64,000 nt of DNA. Origin: Candidatus Leucobacter sulfamidivorax (GTDB lineage Bacteria > Actinomycetota > Actinomycetes > Actinomycetales > Microbacteriaceae). The stretch is from the NCBI GenBank assembly GCA_016771945.1, contig QZLF01000003.1, forward strand, positions 558,001 through 622,000, read 5' to 3'. Position 1 is the stretch's first letter. Each line of letters begins with the position of its first letter. The notes below the pieces were generated by a model, which was given only the letters and a program-made list of their open reading frames with translations, made no database searches and was not told the DNA's origin. Below are positions 53,641 through 60,684 of this stretch, piece after piece. The translations under genes were made by a program, and so were the position numbers.

Positions 53641-54314
53641 GCTGTGTGTCCTTTCATGCGGTAGTCATGGGCGAGTCTGGAGCCGTCCGGGAGCTCGATC
53701 TCGATGTGCCAATACTCCCCTGCGGCGAATGCGCCGTCGAGAAGCGGCAGCGTCCCGCCCAGGCAGACGAAGTCGTCGTCCTCGACGAGCTCGAATCGCT
53801 CGAGGAGACGCCCGATCACGTCGGCCGCGGTGCGCAATCCGCCGAGGCCGCCCTCCTGGTAGAGGCGGCCGTCGACCGTGCAACGGGCGAGCGATCCGTC
53901 GAGGTCGAGAGCGGCGAGCTCGGCGACCGAGCCGATTCGGACCACCTCGGCGCCCACGGGCTTCGGGCATGCGCGTTTCGAGCTGCCGATGTCGATCCGC
54001 TCGAGATCCCGGTCCGTATGATCCGATCCGACGCCGAGGTAGTACGTCCCCCGGTGACGGATGTAGACGGGCTCGATCTCTCCCGAGGTGAGATTCGCCG
54101 AGTCGCGGTACTCGGGGTCGGAGTTCACGCTCGCAGCCTCGACCGAGTAGAACATCGGCACCTCCGGAGGCGGAGCGACTCCGATCGCCGCGAGCTCGTC
54201 GATGTGATGCTGCACGGCCGATGCGTCGCGCCCGGTGTAGCCGGCGACGACGCCGCGGAAATCAGCCAGTTCGATGCGCTCGTCGCCGCCGAGGACTCGG
54301 AAGGAGAGCGTCAC
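53637..54314 (-). CDS. DUF2848 family protein (fumarylacetoacetase-like)
   Basis: 225-residue protein of the uncharacterised DUF2848 family. The segment YYLGVGSDHTDRDLE with SSKRACPKPVG downstream is its signature; the charged GSDHTDR and the DGAFAAGEYWHIEIE end suggest a fumarylacetoacetate-hydrolase-like fold (inference). Members often occur with aromatic-degradation genes, so C-C bond cleavage or isomerisation of a ring-opened acid is possible. It overlaps both neighbours by 4 bp. Confidence 0.82.
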   Translation of the reverse strand: MTLSFRVLGGDERIELADFRGVVAGYTGRDASAVQHHIDELAAIGVAPPPEVPMFYSVEAASVNSDPEYRDSANLTSGEIEPVYIRHRGTYYLGVGSDHTDRDLERIDIGSSKRACPKPVGAEVVRIGSVAELAALDLDGSLARCTVDGRLYQEGGLGGLRTAADVIGRLLERFELVEDDDFVCLGGTLPLLDGAFAAGEYWHIEIELPDGSRLAHDYRMKGHTA

Positions 54315-55126
54315 TGCTCGGCCCCGCTCTCATCCGAGATCGAGGCGTAGTCGGCGAGGCGATCGGCGATCACCGGGAACTCCTCCCGCACCCGGGCGGT
54401 CCGCGCGGGGTCGATCTCCACTATGCGCACTTCCTCCTCGGAGCCGCACTCCGCGATCACCTGACCGGAGGGATCCACGACCCGGCTGGAACCGCCGAAC
54501 TCGACGCCGCGCTGGACGCCGCAGCTGTTCACGGCGAGGGTGAACACCTGATGCTCGATCGCGCGCGCCTGAGTCAGCAACCGCCAGTGCTCCCGTCGCG
54601 CCGCGGGCCAGGCCGCCGGGATCGCCACGGCCTCCGCACCCCGCAGGCTCAGCTGCTGCCAGAGACCCGGGAAGCGGAGGTCGTAGCAGGTGATGCTCCC
54701 GAGCCTGCCGACCGGGCTCTCGATCACGCTCAAGGTATCGCCCGGGGTGAGCAGTTCCGCTTCGAGCGACTCGTATCCGAAGACGTGGATCTTGCGATAC
54801 ACCTGGGCTATCCGCCCGCTCGCGTCGATCAGCACAGCGGTATTGCGCAGACCGCCCTCGGCATCCCGCTCCAGGATGCTGCCGAGGTGAACAGCCGCCC
54901 CCAGCTCCCGGGCGACGCGGCGTCCCATTCTCACCGTGGGTCCGTCGAGGCTCTCCGCACGCTCGGCGTACTGCGCGAAGGAGAGATAGCCCGCGCCCCA
55001 GAGCTCGGGAAGGATGAGGAAGTCCGCCTCCCGCTGCCGCAGGAGGAGCCGCTCGACACGATCGATCCGATCGGACGGAGCCTCGTCGTCGGGACTGGCG
55101 ATTTGCACCAGGGCCACTCGGGTCAT
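54311..55126 (-). CDS. Carbon-nitrogen hydrolase (nitrilase superfamily, omega-amidase-like)
   Basis: 271-residue amidase. The Glu-Lys-Cys triad is clear: E41 in LILPELWGAGY, K112 in YRKIHVFGYE and C147 in ITCYDLRFPGLW. The CYDLRFP form is that of omega-amidases and related amide hydrolases rather than nitrilases. It would release ammonia from a primary amide of the pathway. It is the first gene of the catabolic operon, and three operator-like sites lie 79-108 bp upstream of its ATG. Confidence 0.9.
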   Translation of the reverse strand: MTRVALVQIASPDDEAPSDRIDRVERLLLRQREADFLILPELWGAGYLSFAQYAERAESLDGPTVRMGRRVARELGAAVHLGSILERDAEGGLRNTAVLIDASGRIAQVYRKIHVFGYESLEAELLTPGDTLSVIESPVGRLGSITCYDLRFPGLWQQLSLRGAEAVAIPAAWPAARREHWRLLTQARAIEHQVFTLAVNSCGVQRGVEFGGSSRVVDPSGQVIAECGSEEEVRIVEIDPARTARVREEFPVIADRLADYASISDESGAEQ

Positions 55127-55204
55127 GACCGCTCCTTCGCAGATCGAGTTGGGTCCGCGGCGCGGAGATCGTTCCCCGACCGCATCGAACGTGACTTCTC
55201 AAAG

Positions 55205-55234
55205 TGTAGACCACATGTATACACAATGTCTACA
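55205..55234. promoter_or_regulatory. Predicted GntR operator array, three copies, upstream of the catabolic operon
   Basis: TGTAGACC (55205), TGTATACA (55216, perfect palindrome) and TGTCTACA (55227), starts exactly 11 bp apart, in the 149 bp between the amidase start and the gntR stop. Confidence 0.7.
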
Positions 55235-55275
55235 ATAGGGCGGAAAGATGCTCGCCGCTTCGGCGGCGAACGCGC

Positions 55276-55923
55276 TCAGGCCGCGGTCGCGGCGGCCAGG
55301 GTGGACTGCAGATGGAGCCGGATGGCCTCGTCCACGTCGCCGTCGTCGCAGACGGCGTCCAGGATGGCCTGGTGCTCCCGGAGCACGTTCTCAGCCCTGT
55401 TGGGTCCGTGAGTCACCGCGCGCACGCCGATGCGGAGCTGACGCTGACGCAGCGAGCGGTAGAAGTCGTTGAGCACGGGATTGCTCCCCAGGCTGACCAT
55501 CCGCGCGTGGAACTCGATGTCCAGCTCGATGAAGCGCGCCGTGTCGTCCTGCGACTGCCGCTGCTGGTCGATGAGATCCTGGAACGTCTCGGCATCCCGG
55601 CGGATCGCCTCCCCCGCCGAATGCACCGCCCACTGCTCCACCAGCGCGCGGGCGTCGAGCAGCGCGCGCACATCCGCATCCGTGATCTGCGGCACGTAGA
55701 CGCCCTTCCGGGGGATGCGACGCAGGAACCCCTCGCTCTCCAGCCGGAGCAGGGCCTCCCGCACCGGTGTCCGCGAGGTCTCCGTGGCCGTGGCGAGCGC
55801 CACCTCGTTGAGAAACGCATCCTGGTCCCGCGGAAGATCCACGATGTACCGCTTGATCCACTCGTATGCGACGTCGGGGGCCGATTGGTGGTCGGACGGA
55901 ACCCGCGTGAGAGGCTTGGCCAT
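55276..55923 (-). CDS. GntR family transcriptional regulator, FCD (FadR) subfamily
   Basis: 215-residue regulator. Residues about 15-80 are a winged helix-turn-helix (LNEVALATATETSRTPVREALLRLESEGFL; key SRTPVREALLRLE). The C-terminal FCD domain has ELDIEFHARMV, LREHQAILDAV and IRLHLQST, giving the Asp and three His that bind a metal and ligand. ATG 55923 (MAKPLTRV) gives normal length. It likely represses the island in the absence of a pathway compound, binding the TGTATACA sites, one of which is 54 bp upstream of its own start. Confidence 0.92.
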   Translation of the reverse strand: MAKPLTRVPSDHQSAPDVAYEWIKRYIVDLPRDQDAFLNEVALATATETSRTPVREALLRLESEGFLRRIPRKGVYVPQITDADVRALLDARALVEQWAVHSAGEAIRRDAETFQDLIDQQRQSQDDTARFIELDIEFHARMVSLGSNPVLNDFYRSLRQRQLRIGVRAVTHGPNRAENVLREHQAILDAVCDDGDVDEAIRLHLQSTLAAATAA

Positions 55924-55976
55924 CGATGTCCTCCTGAGTCCGTTTCCTGCACGGCGTCGGCGAGCGTTACACCTCA

Positions 55977-55984
55977 TGTATACA
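55977..55984. promoter_or_regulatory. Predicted GntR operator upstream of the regulator's own gene
   Basis: Single perfect TGTATACA palindrome 54 bp before the gntR ATG, in the 128 bp between gntR and purK. It suggests autoregulation. The position 11 bp upstream (55966) is only a poor match. Confidence 0.6.
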
Positions 55985-56051
55985 CCGCCCGGGCGGGACC
56001 GCGGCGCAGAGCCCCTCCGGAGGCGCGCAGAGGTGCGCAGCGGGACGCGGA

Positions 56052-57215
56052 TCAGCGGAACATCTCGGCGGCCGCGCGCGCCTCGGCCCGCACCTCGGCG
56101 AGATCCTCGCCCGTCACGGTGACGTGCCCGACCTTGCGGCCCGGCCTGGGCAGCTTGTCGTAGCTGTGGATCTTGGCCCGCGGATGCGCCGCGAGCACCG
56201 ACGCGTAGCGCACCGGCATCGGCCCCTCGGCGGGTCCGCCGAGCACGTTCACCATCACCGCGGCGGGGGCCGTCATCGAGGTGTCACCGAGCGGCAGATC
56301 GGCCACCGCGCGCAGGTGCTGCTCGAACTGGCTCGTCACCGACCCCTCGATCGAGAAGTGCCCCGAGTTGTGGGGACGCATGGCGAGCTCGTTCACGAGC
56401 ACGCGCCCGTCGCGGGTCTCGAACATCTCGACGGCGAGCACGCCGGTGACGCCCACGCCCTCGGCGATCGTCCGGCCGATGCGCGCCGCCTCTTCGAGGG
56501 TCGCGGGATCCGCCACGGGCGCGGGGGCGAGCACCTCGGCGCAGACGCCCCCCTCCTGGATCGTCTCCACGACGGGCCACGTGCGCATCTCGGCGGATCC
56601 GACCCCACCGGGCCGTCGCGCGACGAGCTGCGAGAGCTCGCGGACGAAGTCGACCAGCTCCTCGGCGAGCAGGTGGCCGCCGCGGCCGTCCTCCGCGAGG
56701 GCGGTGAACCAGTCGCGCACCTCGTCGGCCTGAGAGACGACCCGGACGCCTTTGCCGTCGTAGCCGCCACGGGCGGTCTTCACGACGGCGCGACCGCCGT
56801 TCGCCTCGATGAAGGCCTGCAGCTCGGCCTCGTCCGAGACGGTCGCCCACACGGGCACCGGCACGCCGAGCTCGGCCAGCCTGCGCCGCATGAGGATCTT
56901 GTCCTGCGCGTAAAGCAGCGCCTCGGGCCGCGGGTGCACCGCGACGCCGCGGGCCTCGAGCTCGCGCAGGATCGGCTGCGGCACGTGCTCGTGATCGAAG
57001 GTGACGACATCGACGGTGTCGGCGAAGGCGTAGACGGTCTCGGGCTCGCGGTAGTCGCCCACCGCGTCCGCCGCGCGGGCCGCGCTCATCCCCTCGGTCT
57101 CGGCGAGCACGCTGATGCGCAGGCCGAGGTGGATCGCGGGCGGCACCATCATGCGGGCGAGCTGGCCGCCGCCGATCACGCCGACGCGGATGATGCCGTT
57201 CTCGCTCGAAGCCAT
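56052..57215 (-). CDS. purK: 5-(carboxyamino)imidazole ribonucleotide synthase (PurK)
   Basis: 387-residue ATP-grasp enzyme that carboxylates AIR with ATP and bicarbonate. IRVGVIGGGQLARMMVPPA is the PurK start, FDHEHVPQPIL follows, VVKTARGGYDGKGV binds ATP, and NELAMRPHNSGHFSIEG is diagnostic. ATG 57215 follows GGAGG. Its partner purE lies 10.5 kb downstream, separated by the catabolic island. The 309 bp upstream, shared with the divergent efflux gene, holds an inverted repeat and two MarR-type operators. Confidence 0.96.
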   Translation of the reverse strand: MASSENGIIRVGVIGGGQLARMMVPPAIHLGLRISVLAETEGMSAARAADAVGDYREPETVYAFADTVDVVTFDHEHVPQPILRELEARGVAVHPRPEALLYAQDKILMRRRLAELGVPVPVWATVSDEAELQAFIEANGGRAVVKTARGGYDGKGVRVVSQADEVRDWFTALAEDGRGGHLLAEELVDFVRELSQLVARRPGGVGSAEMRTWPVVETIQEGGVCAEVLAPAPVADPATLEEAARIGRTIAEGVGVTGVLAVEMFETRDGRVLVNELAMRPHNSGHFSIEGSVTSQFEQHLRAVADLPLGDTSMTAPAAVMVNVLGGPAEGPMPVRYASVLAAHPRAKIHSYDKLPRPGRKVGHVTVTGEDLAEVRAEARAAAEMFR

Positions 57216-57286
57216 GTCCTCCATTCTGCCGCACACCGCGCGGTCCCCCGCTTCGCGCAGTCCGCCGTCCCGTCTCCTCCCGCAAC

Positions 57287-57340
57287 CAGTTGTCACTTTG
57301 ATGCTCTATTCCGCGATTTGAAGCACCGAAGTGACAACTG
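57287..57340. repeat. Perfect 12-bp inverted repeat in the purK/efflux divergent region
   Basis: CAGTTGTCACTT (57287-57298) and its exact reverse complement AAGTGACAACTG (57329-57340), 30 bp apart. It lies 72 bp upstream of the purK ATG. It may be an operator pair or a hairpin in the purK leader; sequence alone does not decide. Confidence 0.6.
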
Positions 57341-57371
57341 TTCGGGGGCGAGGCGAGCGACGACGACATTA

Positions 57372-57387
57372 GTTGACATAAGTCAAC
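57372..57387. promoter_or_regulatory. Predicted MarR operator 1
   Basis: Palindrome GTTGAC-ATAA-GTCAAC upstream of the DHA2 efflux gene, 28 bp (centre to centre) from a second copy. Its 6-bp half-sites are identical to those of operator 2. Confidence 0.75.
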
Positions 57388-57399
57388 CACCGACGTATA

Positions 57400-57415
57400 G
57401 TTGACAATCGTCAAC
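57400..57415. promoter_or_regulatory. Predicted MarR operator 2
   Basis: Palindrome GTTGAC-AATC-GTCAAC, 110 bp before the efflux ATG. TTGAC here can also serve as a -35 box, so binding would block RNA polymerase. The MarR regulator gene ends the operon it would control. Confidence 0.75.
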
Positions 57416-57524
57416 TTTTGATCGCGGTTCGAGCGACCCGATCCCGCACCTCACGGGGGAGCCCCGGACGCCCGCACCCGCCGCGCACCGCACCCCACGC
57501 CCAGGCAAGGAGCACCCTCCGCAG

Positions 57525-59267
57525 ATGTCACGATCCGCACAGCCCGCCGAGAAGGAACTCGACCTCCACAGCGACCCCCGCGACGTACTCGTCGGCCGGG
57601 CGAAGACCCTCGCCCTCACCGGCCTGTTCCTCAGCATGGCCGTCTCCATGCTGTCGATGTCGGTCGTCGGCACCTCGATGCCGATCATCATCGCCGACAT
57701 CGGCGGCGATCAGGCCGCCTTCACCTGGGTGGTCACGGCCACCATGCTGGCGAGCGCCATCACGACCCCGATCTGGGGCAAGCTCGCCGACCTCACGAGC
57801 AAGAAGGCCCTGCTGCAGATCTCGCTCGTGATCTTCGTGCTCGGATCCGCGGCGGCCGGCCTCGCGACCGACCCGACCTGGCTGATCACCGCCCGCGTCT
57901 TCCAGGGTCTCGGCGTCGGCGGCCTCGGCGCGCTCGGCCAGATCGTGCTCGCCGAGATCATCAGCCCGCGCGAGCGCGGCAAGTACATGGGCATCATGGG
58001 CGCGATCATGGCGGTCTCGACGGTCGGCGGCCCGCTGCTCGGCGGGTGGATCACCGACGCCGTCGGCTGGCGCTGGAACTTCTACGTCGCCGTGCCCATC
58101 GCCATCGCGGCCATCATCGTGCTGCAGCGCACCCTGCATCTGCACACGGCGAAGAAGCGGATCAGGATCGACTACTGGGGCGCCGTGCTCATCTCGGCCG
58201 GCTTCTCGAGCCTGCTCATCTGGGTCACCCTCGGCGGCTCCAGCTTCGAATGGTGGTCGTGGGAGACCATCGCGATGGTCGGCGGCGGCATCGCGGCGCT
58301 CGTCATCGCCGTCTTCGTCGAACTGCGCTCCGAGGAGCCGCTGATCCCGCTCAGCCTCTTCAAGAACCGCACGTTCACCCTGTCGGTGATCGCGAGCCTC
58401 GCCGTCGGCCTCGCCATGTTCGGCACGGCGGTCTTCCTCGGCCAGTACATGCAGCTCGCCCGCGGCAAGACCCCGACCGAGTCGGGCCTGCTCACCATCC
58501 CGATGATGGCCGGCGTGCTGATCGCCTCGACGATCGCCGGCCAGCTGATCTCCCGCTTCGGCAAGTGGAAGCGCTACATGGTTGCCGGATCCCTCCTCCT
58601 GCTCGTCGGCCTCCTCATGATGGGGCAGCTGCGCTACGACACCTCCTTCTGGTACGTCGGCATCTCGATGTTCGTGCTCGGCACGGGCGTCGGCCTGTGC
58701 ATGCAGAACCTCGTGCTCGTCGTACAGAACACGGTGGCGCCGACCGAGATGGGCGCCGCGAGCTCGGCGGTCACCTTCTTCCGCACGATCGGCGGCACGG
58801 CCGGCATGTCGGCCATGGGCGCCATGCTCGCCCACCAGGTCACCGCCTACATGGTGGACGGCCTGGCCGAGCTGGCCCAGACCGATCCGGCCGCCGCCGA
58901 GGGCGCGAAGTCGCTGGCGAGCAGCACGATCCCGAAGCTCTCCGAGCTGCCCGAGCCGCTGCGGCTCGTCGTCGAGGCCGCGTACGGCCACGGCATCGGC
59001 AACATCTTCCTCGCCGCCGCACCCGTGGCGATCATCGCGATCGTCGCGATCGCCTTCCTGCCGAACATCCCGCTCGGCACCCTGAGCAATGCGCAGAAGC
59101 TCGCCGCCCAGCAGGCCGCGGAGGCCGCCGTCGACGCCGCCGGCGAGCAGGTCGTGGAGGGCGGACTGCTCGTGGAGGCCGAGGCCGAGGCGCTGCAGCC
59201 CGGATCCCGCGCGGCGGATCCGGTAGCCTCGGATGACGGAACCGAGCGAGCGGAGAGACGACCGTGA
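57525..59267 (+). CDS. DHA2 family MFS multidrug efflux transporter (EmrB/QacA-like)
   Basis: 580-residue transporter with about 14 membrane segments, the DHA2 pattern. VVTATMLASAITTPIWGKLADL contains motif A-like residues (WGKLADLTSKK), FQGLGVGGLGALGQIVLAEII is the mid-domain conserved segment, and GPLLGGWITDAVGWRWNFYV is motif C (key GPLLGGWITD). The C-terminal tail is long, Ala/Glu-rich and cytosolic. It overlaps the marR start by 4 bp. Regulation by MarR through the two GTTGAC palindromes upstream is likely; the exported drug is unknown. Confidence 0.92.
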   Translation: MSRSAQPAEKELDLHSDPRDVLVGRAKTLALTGLFLSMAVSMLSMSVVGTSMPIIIADIGGDQAAFTWVVTATMLASAITTPIWGKLADLTSKKALLQISLVIFVLGSAAAGLATDPTWLITARVFQGLGVGGLGALGQIVLAEIISPRERGKYMGIMGAIMAVSTVGGPLLGGWITDAVGWRWNFYVAVPIAIAAIIVLQRTLHLHTAKKRIRIDYWGAVLISAGFSSLLIWVTLGGSSFEWWSWETIAMVGGGIAALVIAVFVELRSEEPLIPLSLFKNRTFTLSVIASLAVGLAMFGTAVFLGQYMQLARGKTPTESGLLTIPMMAGVLIASTIAGQLISRFGKWKRYMVAGSLLLLVGLLMMGQLRYDTSFWYVGISMFVLGTGVGLCMQNLVLVVQNTVAPTEMGAASSAVTFFRTIGGTAGMSAMGAMLAHQVTAYMVDGLAELAQTDPAAAEGAKSLASSTIPKLSELPEPLRLVVEAAYGHGIGNIFLAAAPVAIIAIVAIAFLPNIPLGTLSNAQKLAAQQAAEAAVDAAGEQVVEGGLLVEAEAEALQPGSRAADPVASDDGTERAERRP

Positions 59268-59749
59268 TCCCCGACATCATCGCCGAGTTCGGTCAGCTCT
59301 TCGCGATCGCGAGGGTGCGGTGGGCAAGACTCGCCGAGCAGCTGCACCCCGACCTGCGGGCCCCGGATCTGCTGATGCTGCAGACCATCGCGCGCAAGGG
59401 CCCCATCACCGCGACCGAGCTGACCCAGCTGCTCTCCACCGACAAGGCGCTCGTGAGCCGTCAGATCGCCAAGCTGCGGCAGCTCGGCCTGGTCGATGCG
59501 GTGCACGACGAGGCCGACCGCCGCGTCGTGCTGCTCTCGGCCAGCGAGGAGGCGCGCACGACGCTCGGCGAGTTGCACGCCAGGCTGTCGGCGAGCTACG
59601 AGCGGCGCCTGGCCGGTTGGAGCGACGAGGACCTCTCGACGCTCCAGACGCTGCTGCACCGCTTCAACGCGACCTCGCCCGAGCCCGAGCTCGACGGGCC
59701 CGCCGCGCGCTGCTCGGCCCGGCAGACGGCGGAGCAGGCCGAGGGCTAG
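59264..59749 (+). CDS. MarR family transcriptional regulator
   Basis: 161-residue winged-helix regulator. ITATELTQLLSTDKALVSRQIAKLRQLGLV is the recognition helix region (key LSTDKALVSRQIAKL) and DEADRRVVLLSASEEA the wing, with the family's D-x-R-R. GTG 59264 overlaps the efflux gene stop. Its stop TAG (59747-59749) is made of the TA target duplication plus the first base of the second IS5-family element, so the insertion has just spared the coding part. Confidence 0.92.
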   Translation: MIPDIIAEFGQLFAIARVRWARLAEQLHPDLRAPDLLMLQTIARKGPITATELTQLLSTDKALVSRQIAKLRQLGLVDAVHDEADRRVVLLSASEEARTTLGELHARLSASYERRLAGWSDEDLSTLQTLLHRFNATSPEPELDGPAARCSARQTAEQAEG

Positions 59750-60276
59750 GGCGTGTCTGTTAAATAGTTCAGCCAGGCGATGACTCCGTTCAGGACCACT
59801 GCGGCCCGGTACACGATCGCGAGTTTGTCGTACCGGGTCGCGAGCCCCCGCCACTGCTTCACCCGGCAGTAGCCGCGCTCGATCACGTTCCGGCCGCGAT
59901 ACTTCACCGCATCAAACTTCGGCGGCCTGCCGCCACGAGAGCCGCGCCGCTTCCGGTTCGCCTGCTGATCACGAGGTTCGGGAATCACCGCCTCGATACC
60001 GTGTCGTCGCAGATAGGCGCGATTCCCTCGTGATGAGTACGCCTTGTCACCCAACGTGGCATCGGGGCGGGTGCGACGACCCACCCGCAGATGCTCCATC
60101 AGCGGGACGAACATCGGCGAATCGCCGTCCTGCCCCGCCGTCACGATCGTCACCAACGGCAGGCCGCGGCCATCGACCAGCTGATGTGCCTTCGTCGACA
60201 GGCCGCCACTGGAACGGCCGATCGCGTGATCAGGCGGCTCGGCCAGCAGATTCTTGTACTTCCACGCAGCCCTTTT
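59746..60276 (-). CDS. IS5-family transposase, C-terminal part (OrfB)
   Basis: Second part of the DDE transposase, open from 60276 in the +1 frame relative to OrfA, probably made by frameshifting. It carries the catalytic Asp in TLGDKAYSS and the Glu in NVIERGYCRVKQW. GTG 60156 (MVTIVTAG) is the nearest separate start. Its TAG stop (59748-59746) lies outside the element and is built from the target duplication, as in copy 1. Confidence 0.9.
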   Translation of the reverse strand, partial: KRAAWKYKNLLAEPPDHAIGRSSGGLSTKAHQLVDGRGLPLVTIVTAGQDGDSPMFVPLMEHLRVGRRTRPDATLGDKAYSSRGNRAYLRRHGIEAVIPEPRDQQANRKRRGSRGGRPPKFDAVKYRGRNVIERGYCRVKQWRGLATRYDKLAIVYRAAVVLNGVIAWLNYLTDTP

Positions 60277-60672
60277 TTAGCCGCGTCACGTTCGTGGCAT
60301 GCTGATGCGCTCTGGCGATCGTGGAGTCCACAGAGATGTCCCAATCGATCAGCCCGGCACGATCGGCATGCTCGTGCAGTCGGGCCTGTACCTGGTCCCA
60401 GGTGCCGTCATTAGCCATCCGCTTGTGCCACTGCCAGACGGTCTGCCACGGCCCGAATACTTCCGGGAGGTCACGCCACGCGATCCCGCACCGATACCGG
60501 TAGATGATCGCCTCGACCATCAGACGGGCGTTAGCGAATGGTCGACCCTTCTTGCCTGTCGGGCCGGGCATTACGTCAGCGATCAGTTCCCATTGGTCAT
60601 CGGAGAGGAGCTGGAATCGAGACATGCCTCCACGATCCCAGAACCCCCACGAAACAATAAACAGACACGCCC
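59749..60672 (-). mobile_element. IS5-family insertion sequence (IS427-like group), copy 2
   Basis: 924 bp, the same length as the copy at 13909 but clearly diverged in sequence. Inverted repeats start GGGCGTGTCTGTTAAA (left) and end with GACACGCCC (right, the last IS base 60672); TA duplications lie at 59747-59748 and 60673-60674 inside CTAG. Transposase frames run leftward. It lies on the stop codon of marR, between marR and the convergent ccsB gene. Confidence 0.93.
60230..60625 (-). CDS. IS5-family transposase, N-terminal part (OrfA)
   Basis: 131 residues, the same length as the copy-1 protein but with many substitutions (for example ELIADVMPG for ALISDLMPG). It has the first catalytic Asp in SVDSTIARAHQ. 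The A6G slip run is at 60278-60272. A longer reading to 61846 runs across ccsB in another frame and is spurious. Confidence 0.92.
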   Translation of the reverse strand: MSRFQLLSDDQWELIADVMPGPTGKKGRPFANARLMVEAIIYRYRCGIAWRDLPEVFGPWQTVWQWHKRMANDGTWDQVQARLHEHADRAGLIDWDISVDSTIARAHQHATNVTRLKKGCVEVQESAGRAA

Positions 60673-60684
60673 TAGGCGATCCGC

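Larger units (their letters stand above)
45593..56051. other. Catabolic/transport island between purE and purK
   Basis: Region bounded exactly by purE and purK, all genes on the minus strand: livF, livG, livM, livH, substrate-binding lipoprotein, cysteine hydrolase, flavin reductase, cupin, HpaB-type monooxygenase, DUF2848 protein, nitrilase-family amidase and a GntR/FCD regulator. None has a role in purine synthesis. Palindromic TGTATACA sites precede every transcription unit in it and I saw none in purK, purE or their near flanks. I found no integrase, tRNA or direct repeat at the borders, so how it was inserted is open. Confidence 0.75.
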
